The notes: generated by a model from the sequence alone, not told the origin. A stretch of 31,037 nt of DNA from JBAPRR01 sp049281195 (GCA_049281195.1 JBAPRR010000225.1:1-31037), one strand, 5' to 3'. Positions 7,484 through 15,427 are shown, counted from the first letter of the stretch. A program made the numbers and translations.

Positions 7484-8224
7484 TTGCGCGACCTCTATGT
7501 CGCCCTTGCCGGGTTCGGTGCCGGCCTCATCAATGGTGTGGCCGGGGGCGGCACCCTGCTTTCCTTCCCGGTGTTGCTCGCTGTGGGGCTCCCGGCGATA
7601 CAGGCGAACGTCACGTCGACGATCGGGATATTCCCCGGGTACGCAGGTGGGGTCGCCGGGTTCCGCAAAGAGGTTGTCTCCCAGAAAGACAGACTGCGGC
7701 AGCTAGCGCCCGTGGCGATAGTCGGCGGCATCGGCGGCGCGGTGGCGCTGCTCGTGACTCCAAGCAGATCGTTCAGCAGCGTGGCGCCTTACTTGATCCT
7801 GGTCTCGTGCGGGCTCTTCGCGGCTCAACCGCTCTTGGCGAAGCGGCTCGAGTCCGCAGAAGGGGAGCGCAGGAGGTGGTTGCTCGCGCAAGGCGGCGTT
7901 CTGTTTGCGTGTGCATACGGCTCGTACTTCGGAGCGGGACTGGGCGTCTTACTTCTGGCGGTGCTCGGCATCACGATCCCGGACAGCCTGGCCCGTTCCA
8001 ACGGATTGAGAAGCGTTATCTCGCTCGCGGTCAACTTCATCGCCGCGGTCGTTTTCGTAATAGCGGCACACGTCGAGTGGACGTACGCGGGGACGTTGGC
8101 GATCACCAGTCTTGTGGGCGGCTATGTGGGTGCACGGTTCGCCTTGAAGATCCCCAGGCAGCCGCTGCGGATCCTGATCATCCTGATCGGACTGGGTGCG
8201 GCCGCCAAGCTGCTCGCCGGTTAG
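7484..8224 (+). CDS. TauE/SafE-family membrane exporter
   Basis: This 246-residue integral membrane protein has about eight hydrophobic segments. The N-terminal YVALAGFGAGLINGVAGGGT motif and an internal copy around SYFGAGLGVLLLAVLGI show the two-fold repeat of the TauE/SafE (DUF81, YfcA-like) family. Members are thought to move sulfite, sulfonates or other small organic anions out of the cell. The TTG at 7484 is the only suitable start after the upstream reductase stop, and its ribosome binding site is weak, so initiation may depend on coupling. The stop codon overlaps the stop codon of the convergent PxpBC gene by two bases. Next to catabolic genes it may export sulfite or an organic acid product, but this is inference. 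Confidence 0.85.
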   Translation: MRDLYVALAGFGAGLINGVAGGGTLLSFPVLLAVGLPAIQANVTSTIGIFPGYAGGVAGFRKEVVSQKDRLRQLAPVAIVGGIGGAVALLVTPSRSFSSVAPYLILVSCGLFAAQPLLAKRLESAEGERRRWLLAQGGVLFACAYGSYFGAGLGVLLLAVLGITIPDSLARSNGLRSVISLAVNFIAAVVFVIAAHVEWTYAGTLAITSLVGGYVGARFALKIPRQPLRILIILIGLGAAAKLLAG

Positions 8225-9846
8225 AAGAGCTCGCCGGTCGGGAAGTAGCCGGTCGGAGCCCTTGAGATCTGGCGATCCAATGACGAGCGCGCCTCAAGAG
8301 CCTCTTCGAGGGAGACGAGCTCGAACGTGATCTCGTCGCCGGGTCTCGCCTGAGCGACGGCACCGAGGTCCGAGGAGATGACCGTCGCACAGACTGGATA
8401 CCCACCCATAGTCGCGTGGTCGGCGAGCAAGACGATCGGGTCACCCGAGGGTGGGATCTGGACAGCTCCTTCGATCATCCCGTAGGAGCCGACCGACACT
8501 TCAGTAAGAGCTTCGCCGATCGTCGCGCCGTCGTGTCCTTCCAGCCGTTCCAGCCGTTCCAGCCGGACCCCTATCCGGTTCGAGTCGGTGGAGACAATGA
8601 ACGGCTCTTCTGTCCACCTGCTTAGAGACTCCCGATCGAATTGATCCGGTCCGGGAACGATCCGCACAGTGGGGTGACGTTCGATACCCGCCGCATATCC
8701 CCGCGGGCGACCCGGTTGGCCCAAACCGAGCTCGTCCAGTCGGATCAGCGGTCCGAAACCGAGTCCGGAGAGCAGATCTGTAGCGCAACTACCGAACATC
8801 TCCGGCCCGGTGATCCCTCCCGAACAGGCCATATAGGAGCGGAGACCGACAGATGCGCCGACCGACACAAGGCCGTGCGCCGGAACCTCGAATACTGCGC
8901 CCGGTTCGACCGGCCTGCCGTCCACCTCGACGGCCGCTCCGACCACCACCGCGTATGACGAGCCGTCGCTACTGAACCTGACAGCAGGTCCACTGATTGT
9001 CGATTCGAGAACACCTGCGCCTGGGGCGTTCCCGACAAGCAGGTTCGCGACCCGCATCATGTCAGCATCGGCTGGTCCCGCTCTCGGGACCCCGAGGCGG
9101 CCCATCGCAACCCGTCCGGCGTCTTGAAGGGTCGTCAGCACTCCAGGATCCTCGATAACGATGAATCGCCCGGAGCTGCGGCGTGGTCTGTTGGCGGACG
9201 GCGAGGCGGGGAACGTCGAGTCAAGCTCTTCCACCGCAGCGAACCTCACCTTGTCGCCGGGCTGAAGGGTGGCGTAGGGAGGAACAAGTGGATCGAACAA
9301 CGACATGTTTGTACGACCGATCACGTTCCAGCCGCCGGGACTCGATCGGGGGTAGATGCCGATATATCCACCGGCGATGGCAACCGATCCTGCAGCGACC
9401 GACGTCCTCGGCGAAGCGCGTCTCGGTACGCCGGACAGCGGAGATGCGAGCCCCTCGATGTAGGAGAAGCCGGGAGCGAAACCGAGATAAGCGACGCGCA
9501 ATTCTGCATGTTCCACGGCGCTGGCCACCTGCCCAACGGTCAACGTGGTCGTCTCGGCTATGTCTTCGAGATCGGGACCGTCGAAGCACACCCGGATCTC
9601 GATTGTTCGCGATTGTTCTGTGCTCGGACTTTCTGTCCCCCGTTCGTAGAAGGGGATCGAGGCGGTTGCCTCCAACACGTCTTCAACGTGGCCGACGACC
9701 GGTCGGACAAGGATCCGAGCACCGGGAAGGGCCTCTTCGACCCCCTCAAGACCATTCAGAGTGCGTGCCAGGTGATGTACGTCTTCGCCGGCATATGGCT
9801 TCACGAGGATCGCCGATTCTGCGAACCAGCGGATCTCTCGTTCCAC
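8221..9846 (-). CDS. pxpBC: Fused 5-oxoprolinase subunits B and C (PxpB-PxpC, KipI-KipA-like)
   Basis: The 541-residue product joins two domains that are often separate proteins. Residues 1-215 match PxpB/KipI, with YLGFAPGFSYIEGL, then SVAIAGGYIGIYPRSSPGGW and GRTNMSLFDP. Residues about 235-541 match PxpC/KipA, the allophanate-hydrolase subunit 2-like domain, with VIEDPGVLTTLQDAGR, GVPRAGPADADMMRVAN and a late IVLLADHATMGGYPV. With PxpA the complex hydrolyses 5-oxoproline to glutamate using ATP; relatives are named biotin-dependent carboxylase-like, although no biotin domain is present here. It starts with GTG at 9844-9846, which shares one base with the TAG of pxpA, so the two genes are translationally coupled. 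Because this cluster holds other acid-degrading enzymes, another lactam or ureido substrate is possible. Confidence 0.9.
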   Translation of the reverse strand: MEREIRWFAESAILVKPYAGEDVHHLARTLNGLEGVEEALPGARILVRPVVGHVEDVLEATASIPFYERGTESPSTEQSRTIEIRVCFDGPDLEDIAETTTLTVGQVASAVEHAELRVAYLGFAPGFSYIEGLASPLSGVPRRASPRTSVAAGSVAIAGGYIGIYPRSSPGGWNVIGRTNMSLFDPLVPPYATLQPGDKVRFAAVEELDSTFPASPSANRPRRSSGRFIVIEDPGVLTTLQDAGRVAMGRLGVPRAGPADADMMRVANLLVGNAPGAGVLESTISGPAVRFSSDGSSYAVVVGAAVEVDGRPVEPGAVFEVPAHGLVSVGASVGLRSYMACSGGITGPEMFGSCATDLLSGLGFGPLIRLDELGLGQPGRPRGYAAGIERHPTVRIVPGPDQFDRESLSRWTEEPFIVSTDSNRIGVRLERLERLEGHDGATIGEALTEVSVGSYGMIEGAVQIPPSGDPIVLLADHATMGGYPVCATVISSDLGAVAQARPGDEITFELVSLEEALEARSSLDRQISRAPTGYFPTGELF

Positions 9847-10604
9847 TAGATCGGAGATGCGATCTTGAGTCCGGCGCCAACGAGCGCCGCTCTAACGGCG
9901 CTACCGATCTCGGCTGCACCAGGAGTGTCTCCGTGTATGCACAGCGTTTCAGCGTCGATCAGAACCACGGTGCCGTCGCCGGTTGTCACCTGATGTCGTG
10001 CGGCTATCGACACGGCCTGAGCCGCCGCGGCGGATGGATCAGTCAACAGGTCGCCGTTCTCTCCACGCGCAACAAGCGATCCATCGGCGCGATAGCCGCG
10101 ATCTGCGAATGCTTCAGCGATGGTGCGGACTCCGGCGAGTTCAACCGCGCTCTCCAGTTCCCCCATGCCGCCGGCCGGTGTCACCAGCACTGCGCCCGGG
10201 AACCCCGCCGTGACCTCGGCAACCACGCGGGCAGTCTCTGAGTCAGTGATCATCCGGTGATAGAGCGCTCCGTGGGGCTTCACGTGCCGGACCTGCACTC
10301 CGTGCGAGCGGGCGATCTGGTCCAGAGTCCGGATCTGAGAGGTCAACTCTTCGCGCAGTGCCTCTGGCTCCATCAGCACCACCTTGCGGCCGAACCCGTC
10401 CCGATCGGGATAGGACGGATGCGCTCCCACGGAGACACCGAGACGTGACGCGCAGGCGACGGCCGCCTCCATCACCCCGGGATTGCCGGCATGGCCACCT
10501 GTGGCGATGTTGGCGCTCGTGATGATGCCGAACAAGTCGACCTCGAGATCGGCGGGATCCTCGACCTCACCCACATCCGCGTTCAGGTCGATTACGCCTT
10601 CCAT
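9846..10604 (-). CDS. pxpA: 5-oxoprolinase subunit A (PxpA, LamB/YcsF family)
   Basis: The LamB/YcsF fold is shown by the start IDLNADVGE, the SANIATGGHAG segment, then GVSVGAHPSYPDRDGFGR and QVRHVKPHGALYHRM, with VLIDAETLCIHGDTPGA near the C-terminus. These are the conserved parts of PxpA, which opens the lactam ring of 5-oxoproline together with PxpB and PxpC. The start is set at the ATG 10602-10604, giving MEGVIDLNADVGE, which fits the family; an in-frame ATG at 10643 would add 13 residues and run into the divergent gene. The stop overlaps the GTG of the PxpBC gene. The family more usually has DLG where DVG is seen here, a mild change. Confidence 0.92.
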   Translation of the reverse strand: MEGVIDLNADVGEVEDPADLEVDLFGIITSANIATGGHAGNPGVMEAAVACASRLGVSVGAHPSYPDRDGFGRKVVLMEPEALREELTSQIRTLDQIARSHGVQVRHVKPHGALYHRMITDSETARVVAEVTAGFPGAVLVTPAGGMGELESAVELAGVRTIAEAFADRGYRADGSLVARGENGDLLTDPSAAAAQAVSIAARHQVTTGDGTVVLIDAETLCIHGDTPGAAEIGSAVRAALVGAGLKIASPI

Positions 10605-10629
10605 GGTCTGTGTACTTACCATCTCGGAC

Positions 10630-11097
10630 GTGACAGATCTCATTCGCTCCAGGATCAGCGAGTTGGGCTTGACCCTCCACGGCCCTCACCCGCCCCACGA
10701 CCCGCTCGATTCGGTCGTGGTTCACGACGGAATCGCCAGAACGTCGGGACAGCTTCCACGCATCGAGGGACGGCTCACCTGTGTCGGGACCCTCGGAACC
10801 GACGTGTCAGTCGACGAGGGTCGTGAAGCCGCCGCGGTATGCGCCCTCAATGCGCTCGCCGTCTTGGAAGCCGAACTCGGATCACTTGATCGGATCCAAA
10901 GAGTGCTGACCGTTACCGGATTCGTGGCTTCCGCTCCGGATTTCCACGAGCAGCCCGCCGTCATCGACGGGGCGAGCAAGGTGCTCTATGACATATTCGG
11001 CGCTGCGGGCCGCCACACCCGGTCCGCGGTCGGAGTCGCCGCCTTACCTCGGGGCGGCGCGGTTGAGATCGAGGTCATAGTCGCTCTGAAGGGTTGA
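10630..11097 (+). CDS. RidA/YjgF/UK114 family protein
   Basis: The 155-residue product is a RidA-fold protein. It starts with DLIRSRISELGLTLHGPHPP, the typical helix and turn. The middle holds ARTSGQLPR and a conserved VTGFVASAPDFHEQPAVIDGAS segment. The C-terminus has HTRSAVGVAALPRGGAVEIE with the key arginine at position 131, which in RidA binds and deaminates enamine/imine intermediates. Subfamily 1-like length and wording suggest it is not canonical RidA but a pathway-linked paralogue. It could remove a reactive imine formed in the neighbouring catabolic reactions. The GTG at 10630 fits the family start; an ATG at 10603 in the same frame overlaps the start of pxpA on the other strand. Only 25 bp separate the two chosen starts. 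Confidence 0.85.
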   Translation: MTDLIRSRISELGLTLHGPHPPHDPLDSVVVHDGIARTSGQLPRIEGRLTCVGTLGTDVSVDEGREAAAVCALNALAVLEAELGSLDRIQRVLTVTGFVASAPDFHEQPAVIDGASKVLYDIFGAAGRHTRSAVGVAALPRGGAVEIEVIVALKG

Positions 11098-11118
11098 TCA
11101 GCCAAAACTGATTGCCCG

Positions 11119-11811
11119 TTAACTAACAACCCACTCGAGACCGCCCGCCAGAAAGTTGAGGTACACGGGGCTCTCCCACGCGGAAGGGAAGTGACCGAGC
11201 GCGGTCTGAAAGACGCGGCCCTCTCCCTCTGAATGGCACCAGGCCAAGGGAAGACCGCAGTCGGGGATGCGGGCCCCTTCTACGCTCATGTCCAGTTGGT
11301 CGGGAGCAAGCTCGAGGAGGATGCGGGCGTCTTCACGCAGCGCGCGGAACAGGTAAACCTCGTCGTGCCACTTCCACGATTTGGGCAGGTTCTTCGTCGC
11401 AGGATGGTCGGTGTCGGGTACCGACACCTGGAATGTGGCCGTCCATGGATGACCGTCGAAGCGGGCTCCGACCATCTTTCCGTAGTAGTCCCAACCGAGG
11501 CACGAGTCGGTCGCAGAGTGCACCGCGAGCACCCCCATACGACCGGATCCGACCGCTGATTGGATGGCCTCGCGCTGATCCGTCGTCCACGGCGTCTCGC
11601 CGATGGTGAAGAGACCGAGCACGGCTCCAGATGCGGAGGCGATATCAGAGACGTCGATCGTGGACACATCGGTGACCGTTACCGGTTCGAGCCCGGCCAT
11701 ACGAGCGAGCTCCGACATGGCGACTGCGGCCTGCGGCAGGACTCCGTGAACGCCGGCGGGACCGTGCTGGTAAGGGGCCACTTCCGTGACCACGAACATC
11801 GGCTGAGGCAT
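11119..11811 (-). CDS. ThuA-domain protein (class I glutamine amidotransferase-like fold)
   Basis: The 230-residue product is a single ThuA-like domain. Visible family parts are VLGLFTIGETPWTTDQREA near residue 64, GVLAVHSATDSCLGWDYYGK near residue 93, then HPWTATFQV, DEVYLF, and a late GEGRVFQTALGHFPSAW that closes the fold. ThuA was first named in trehalose/sucrose use in rhizobia; many relatives appear in sugar and polyol catabolic clusters and their exact reaction is not well defined. The protein has no signal peptide and is likely cytoplasmic. It is convergent with the RidA gene (21 bp between stops) and divergent from the RraA-type gene (59 bp). Confidence 0.85.
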   Translation of the reverse strand: MPQPMFVVTEVAPYQHGPAGVHGVLPQAAVAMSELARMAGLEPVTVTDVSTIDVSDIASASGAVLGLFTIGETPWTTDQREAIQSAVGSGRMGVLAVHSATDSCLGWDYYGKMVGARFDGHPWTATFQVSVPDTDHPATKNLPKSWKWHDEVYLFRALREDARILLELAPDQLDMSVEGARIPDCGLPLAWCHSEGEGRVFQTALGHFPSAWESPVYLNFLAGGLEWVVS

Positions 11812-11870
11812 CGGTTGAGCGTACTGGCGCCGCCTTGACAGCCGTAGACGACCCCAATGACAGTGGCGCC

Positions 11871-12512
11871 ATGCCGAAGGTAGACGACCAGATCAGACAG
11901 ACCCTTCTCGAGCTCGGCTCGGCCACCCTTGGGGAATCCGGTGCGCGGAACATGCGCCCACGGATGAAGCAGGCATGGCCCGAAGCCAAGCTCGCCGCTC
12001 CCGCCGTCCCGGTCAGATGCACCGCAGGCGACAACCTCGGGATCCACGTAGCGGTGGCGCAGGCTCCTGCGGGGCACGTTCTCGTGGTCGATGTCGGCGA
12101 CGTGAACGATCGTGGCTACTGGGGCGAAGTACTGACCACGGGGGCAGAATCGCGGGGGATCGCGGGCCTCGTCATCGACGGTGGTGTGCGCGACATCGAA
12201 GCGATTCAGGCTCACGGCTTCCCCGTCTTTTCGGCGACGATCGCCCTCACCGGCGCGACCAAAATGCATCCGGGCACGGTCGGCGCCCCGGCGTTGGTCG
12301 GTGGGGTGCTCGTCTCGTTAGGCGACTGGGTGGTCGGCGACCATGACGGGGTCACAGTCGTACCGGCCGGAGCACTCGATGAGGTGATCGCGGCGGGAAA
12401 AGCCCGTGCCGACAAGGAAGCTCAAATGTTCGAGAAACTGCGCGGAGGCTCCACGACGATGGACCTGCTCAGACTCGACGGCAGTCCTGTCGAGGTGACC
12501 GGGCTCGACTGA
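11871..12512 (+). CDS. RraA-family aldolase (HMG/CHA aldolase type)
   Basis: The 213-residue product belongs to the RraA/HMG-aldolase fold. The metal- and substrate-binding signature is visible as a glycine near residue 85 (YWGEVLTTGAE) and Arg107-Asp108 in IDGGVRDIEAI; this G-x(20)-R-D-like pattern separates true aldolases from RNase E regulators. The later GDWVVGDHDGVTVVP is typical. Aldolase members cleave 4-hydroxy-4-methyl-2-oxoglutarate or 4-carboxy-4-hydroxy-2-oxoadipate, and many also decarboxylate oxaloacetate. The ATG at 11871 is preferred; a TTG at 11835 would add 12 residues with no conservation. No convincing ribosome binding site is seen. It could produce pyruvate in the surrounding catabolic block, but the substrate is unknown. 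Confidence 0.85.
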   Translation: MPKVDDQIRQTLLELGSATLGESGARNMRPRMKQAWPEAKLAAPAVPVRCTAGDNLGIHVAVAQAPAGHVLVVDVGDVNDRGYWGEVLTTGAESRGIAGLVIDGGVRDIEAIQAHGFPVFSATIALTGATKMHPGTVGAPALVGGVLVSLGDWVVGDHDGVTVVPAGALDEVIAAGKARADKEAQMFEKLRGGSTTMDLLRLDGSPVEVTGLD

Positions 12513-12555
12513 ACGCGGACGCGAGTTTGCCCGATCGGGTCAGGTGCAGGCCGTC

Positions 12556-13530
12556 CTATCCCCTCCAGCGCACCAGATTCTCGGGCTGACGGCCCGCCAA
12601 AATGTCGCACACGCCCTCACACGCCAGTCTCGCCATCCGCGTCCTCGTCTCGCGCGTTGCACTGCCGATGTGCGGGAGAAGCACCGTCCGGGGTGCGGTC
12701 AGAAGTTCCGGGTGCATTTCGGGCTCGTGCTCGTAGACATCGATCCCCGCTGCGAAGATCTGGTTCTCATGTAACGACCTCGCAAGTGCGGCCTCATCTA
12801 CGACCGGTCCGCGCGACGTGTTGACCAGGACGCCGTTCGGTCCAAGAAGCTCCAGCTGTTGTGCTCCGATCAGATGGGTCGTCTCTGCAGTTAACGGAAC
12901 GTGCACGCTCACGATGTCGGAGATCCTCATCAGCTCGTCGAGGTCCTCCACGTAACGCGAAGCGGCGGCCGTGCCGTCGGCCGACGGGCGGCGCCGGGCG
13001 TGGTGGAGAACCTCCATGCCGAACCCATCGGCGCGCCTGGCAACCGCTTGGCCGATCCGGCCGAATCCCAACAGGCCGAGCACCGATCCGTGGACCTCCC
13101 GACCGAGATATTGGTTGATGCCCCACCCCGACCAACGCCCCGCTCGCAGATCGCGCTCCGCCTCAGAAGCCAGGCGGCTGGCGGCGAGTATGAGGAGGAA
13201 GGCGAGATCGGCGGTCGTCTGGTCGAGAACTCCCGGGGTGTTGCACACCGCGATCCCCAGCCAGTCCGCCGCGGCGACGTCGATGTTGTTGTAACCGACC
13301 GCTACGTTCCCGACCGCCTTGAGCCGACCCTTCGAACCAGCTTTGAGGACCGACTCGTCGATCGGATCGGTGAGCAGACAGATGATTGCGTCGTAGTCGT
13401 CAGCAACAGCTGACAACTCCTGAGCGCTGCACGCTGCGTCCCCGAAGCCGTCCGCGATCGAATGGCCGGCCGCGACCAGAGGATCGGTTCCGCCTTCTGG
13501 CAAGCGGTGGGTGACCAGTACCCGGCCCAT
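12556..13530 (-). CDS. D-2-hydroxyacid dehydrogenase (glyoxylate/hydroxypyruvate reductase type)
   Basis: The 324-residue product matches NAD(P)-dependent D-isomer 2-hydroxyacid dehydrogenases. The cofactor loop GLLGFGRIGQAVARRADGFG is clear. The catalytic set is Arg240 (NTSRGPVVDE), Glu267 (GIDVYEHEP) and His287 (LLPHIGSAT). GNVAVGYNNIDV in the substrate domain is typical of the glyoxylate/hydroxypyruvate reductase branch, which interconverts 2-oxo acids and D-2-hydroxy acids. The gene follows a cupin gene on the same strand with a 14-bp gap, so the two form one unit. It could reduce glyoxylate made by the AllA-like lyase encoded on the other side of the divergent promoter. This link is inference from neighbourhood. 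Confidence 0.92.
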   Translation of the reverse strand: MGRVLVTHRLPEGGTDPLVAAGHSIADGFGDAACSAQELSAVADDYDAIICLLTDPIDESVLKAGSKGRLKAVGNVAVGYNNIDVAAADWLGIAVCNTPGVLDQTTADLAFLLILAASRLASEAERDLRAGRWSGWGINQYLGREVHGSVLGLLGFGRIGQAVARRADGFGMEVLHHARRRPSADGTAAASRYVEDLDELMRISDIVSVHVPLTAETTHLIGAQQLELLGPNGVLVNTSRGPVVDEAALARSLHENQIFAAGIDVYEHEPEMHPELLTAPRTVLLPHIGSATRETRTRMARLACEGVCDILAGRQPENLVRWRG

Positions 13531-13544
13531 GTAGCCGGAACGGA

Positions 13545-13928
13545 TCAGTGGTTGGTGTAGTCGATCGGGCCCGCGCCGGGCACCCCGATCGCGAAACAGA
13601 AGCAGTGGATCGGTGCGTTGTCCGTGACCGGCCTCAATGTGTGCACCTTGTCGGGCGGGATGTGTACAAGGTCACCCTGGCTGATCTCGCGCTCGTCGTC
13701 CTCGATTCGCATGATGCCGCGTCCCGACATGACGTAATAGAACTCGTGGGTCGGGTGCGAGTGCGGCTCGACATATCCGCCGCCGGCCACTTCGAACTCG
13801 TTCACCAGTTCGAGGAATCCACCGTCAGTCATGTCCTTCATCGACCTCGACGGAACCATCCACCACACGGGCACAGTGCCGTTGTGCTCCACGATCGGGG
13901 CCGCGTCCCTGATGTTGCGGACGTCCAT
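13545..13928 (-). CDS. Cupin-domain protein
   Basis: The 127-residue product is a single cupin barrel. Cupin motif 1 is PHSHPTHEFYYVMSGRG, with His56, His58 and Glu62 as metal ligands, and motif 2 includes GDLVHIPPDKVHTL with His96. These residues suggest a metal-binding small barrel that may act as an isomerase, epimerase, decarboxylase or sensor; the exact reaction cannot be told. A strong ribosome binding site, AGGAGG, lies 6-8 bases upstream of ATG 13926-13928. It leads the hydroxyacid dehydrogenase gene (14 bp between) and is divergent from the AllA-like gene, with an inverted repeat between them. Confidence 0.85.
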   Translation of the reverse strand: MDVRNIRDAAPIVEHNGTVPVWWMVPSRSMKDMTDGGFLELVNEFEVAGGGYVEPHSHPTHEFYYVMSGRGIMRIEDDEREISQGDLVHIPPDKVHTLRPVTDNAPIHCFCFAIGVPGAGPIDYTNH

Positions 13929-13954
13929 GTGCTCCTCCTGATATCGGGTCGTAG

Positions 13955-13972
13955 GCTGACAGCGACGTCAGC
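13955..13972. promoter_or_regulatory. Inverted repeat in the cupin/AllA divergent promoter region
   Basis: GCTGAC at 13955-13960 and GTCAGC at 13967-13972 are exact complements separated by six bases. The element lies in the 70-bp gap between the cupin and AllA-like starts, about 27 bp from each, where a dimeric regulator could control both units. No regulator gene is in the window, so this is a candidate site only. Confidence 0.4.
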
Positions 13973-13998
13973 GTAGATCACACCGGAGGGGTTCTGAC

Positions 13999-14517
13999 TT
14001 GGGCGACCCAGTCCACACCGACACAGCTAAGACCATCGAGGCGGAACCGTTCGACGCGGGGGCCTGGGCGCCCTACGGCTGGGTCCCTGTTCGCGACACT
14101 GACCCCGAAGACGGCGACCATCGTCTCCGTTACGAGTGGGACGACGCTCACTTGAACATCATCGGCCACTCGCTCGACGAGGTCTCACGAACCGACCGGG
14201 GGTTGCGCTGCGACGAGATGTTCCATCACGTCACCCACACCCAAGCCCTGATGGCACTCAATTGCGATTGTGTGATCGTCGTCGCCCCCGCCGGACACTC
14301 GATAGAGAGCCCTGCAGATCTGGACTCGGTGAAGGCGTTCGTGTTGAAACCCCAGGAGCCGATCGTGCTGCATCAGGGGACATGGCACTGGGGTCCCTAC
14401 CCGCTCGACGACGAACCGGTGACTCTCTTCAATGTGCAGGGACTTCGCTACGCCGAGGACAACGGCAGGGTGGACCTGGTGGGTCTCGGCCTGTCGCTCG
14501 AGATCACGCTGCGCTAG
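13999..14517 (+). CDS. Ureidoglycolate lyase family protein (AllA-like)
   Basis: The 172-residue product resembles AllA (ureidoglycolate lyase, once called hydrolase). It has the N-terminal IEAEPFDAGAWAPYGWV, a middle MFHHVTHTQALMALN, then VIVVAPAG, and the late IVLHQGTWHWGPYPL with the family's G-x-W-H. AllA splits ureidoglycolate into glyoxylate and urea in the cytoplasm, the last step of one allantoate route. The start is TTG 13999, supported by GGAGGGG about 8 bases upstream; no better start exists. No allantoinase, allantoicase or urease is present here, so the enzyme may act on another ureido or hydroxy acid. The divergent dehydrogenase could consume a glyoxylate product. Confidence 0.82.
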   Translation: MGDPVHTDTAKTIEAEPFDAGAWAPYGWVPVRDTDPEDGDHRLRYEWDDAHLNIIGHSLDEVSRTDRGLRCDEMFHHVTHTQALMALNCDCVIVVAPAGHSIESPADLDSVKAFVLKPQEPIVLHQGTWHWGPYPLDDEPVTLFNVQGLRYAEDNGRVDLVGLGLSLEITLR

Positions 14518-14541
14518 CTCCAGCCAGCTACAGAGGCCCGA

Positions 14542-15360
14542 TCAACGGGACAAATCCAAAAAGCCTTCCGGCCACAGCCGGACGCTCAGCGACTGGCTCG
14601 CCGTCGCCAGCAGGACGCCGTCTTCGGACCATAGATGTGCCAGTCCCTGCGCGATGCCGTGGGCGAGCGCATGCATGCGGATGTCGCACAGGATCCATTC
14701 CGTGGGAACAAGGCGGGCCACCCGGATGGTGTTGTCGAGGCTGCGACCCATCGTCCTCATCCCGAGCGGCTCGTTGATCCCGCTCGCGACGTAGTCACCG
14801 ATGATGGCGAGCGTCGCTGCCGACGGTTCGAAGTGGCCCGGGAGCCGCGCCCAGAAAGATGAAGAGCCCGTGCCCGGGGTGCCGTCTACGTCCTCCATCA
14901 TCCGGCCGCTCGCCACCCGCACCTCGACACGGTTGAGGACACTCTCACCGAATATCTGGGGGATCCGTCGCGGCGCGCAGTCTGCCGGTGGAGGGACCAC
15001 GGGTGGCTTGACCCACGTTCCTTCGATTTCGAGATCCCCGTGTCCGAGTGCCGCGTTGACCGTCAGGATCTCGCGTCCTTGAACACGGCCGATGGCCCTG
15101 CCCTGTGTCACGTACTTCCCCGAGACGGCGAGCGTCACCTCGAGATCGAGCGAGGACCCTGTCTCGGCGAATGACAGATACTGGGCGGTCGCCCAGGCGG
15201 TCTCACGGCCGGAAGCCTGCTCCAGCGCCACGAGGGCGGCTCCGAGCCCACAGCCGCCATAGAGGAACTTGCCTGGCGTCGATACCTCCGGCGTGACCTC
15301 GAGCTTCCAGGCGAGAGCGACATTCTGCGGCGCTATTCCAAGAAATGTTCTGGCGTCCAC
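14542..15360 (-). CDS. TesB-like acyl-CoA thioesterase (double hotdog)
   Basis: The 272-residue product has two hotdog halves. The N-terminal half holds LYGGCGLGAALVALEQASGR and a TAQYLSFAETGSSLDLEV strand; the C-terminal half has SFWARLPGHFEPSAATLAIIGDYVASGINEPL and EWILCDIRMHALAHGIAQG. This is the TesB/ThyX-like acyl-CoA thioesterase plan, in which the second half usually has Asp, Thr/Ser and Gln catalytic residues. It would hydrolyse medium- or long-chain acyl-CoA in the cytoplasm. The start is GTG at 15358-15360. It is last in a run of minus-strand genes, 67 bp after the lipoprotein stop. The two halves are divergent, and the catalytic residues could not be assigned by eye with certainty. 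Confidence 0.78.
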   Translation of the reverse strand: MDARTFLGIAPQNVALAWKLEVTPEVSTPGKFLYGGCGLGAALVALEQASGRETAWATAQYLSFAETGSSLDLEVTLAVSGKYVTQGRAIGRVQGREILTVNAALGHGDLEIEGTWVKPPVVPPPADCAPRRIPQIFGESVLNRVEVRVASGRMMEDVDGTPGTGSSSFWARLPGHFEPSAATLAIIGDYVASGINEPLGMRTMGRSLDNTIRVARLVPTEWILCDIRMHALAHGIAQGLAHLWSEDGVLLATASQSLSVRLWPEGFLDLSR

Positions 15361-15427
15361 GCCGAGGCACCCTAATGAATGCCCGACGGGGGCGCGGCCG
15401 GTGCGTCTTTGCTTTGCATTTCGACTG

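Noticed and set aside
9183..10241. A 352-codon plus-strand frame opposite the pxp genes
   Set aside because: It is rich in Arg and Ser, has no recognisable domain and lies opposite well-supported PxpA and PxpBC.
12530..12539. CCCGATCGGG palindrome between the RraA-type and dehydrogenase genes as a terminator
   Set aside because: It has no loop and only ten bases; without a longer stem or T-run it is not a convincing terminator.
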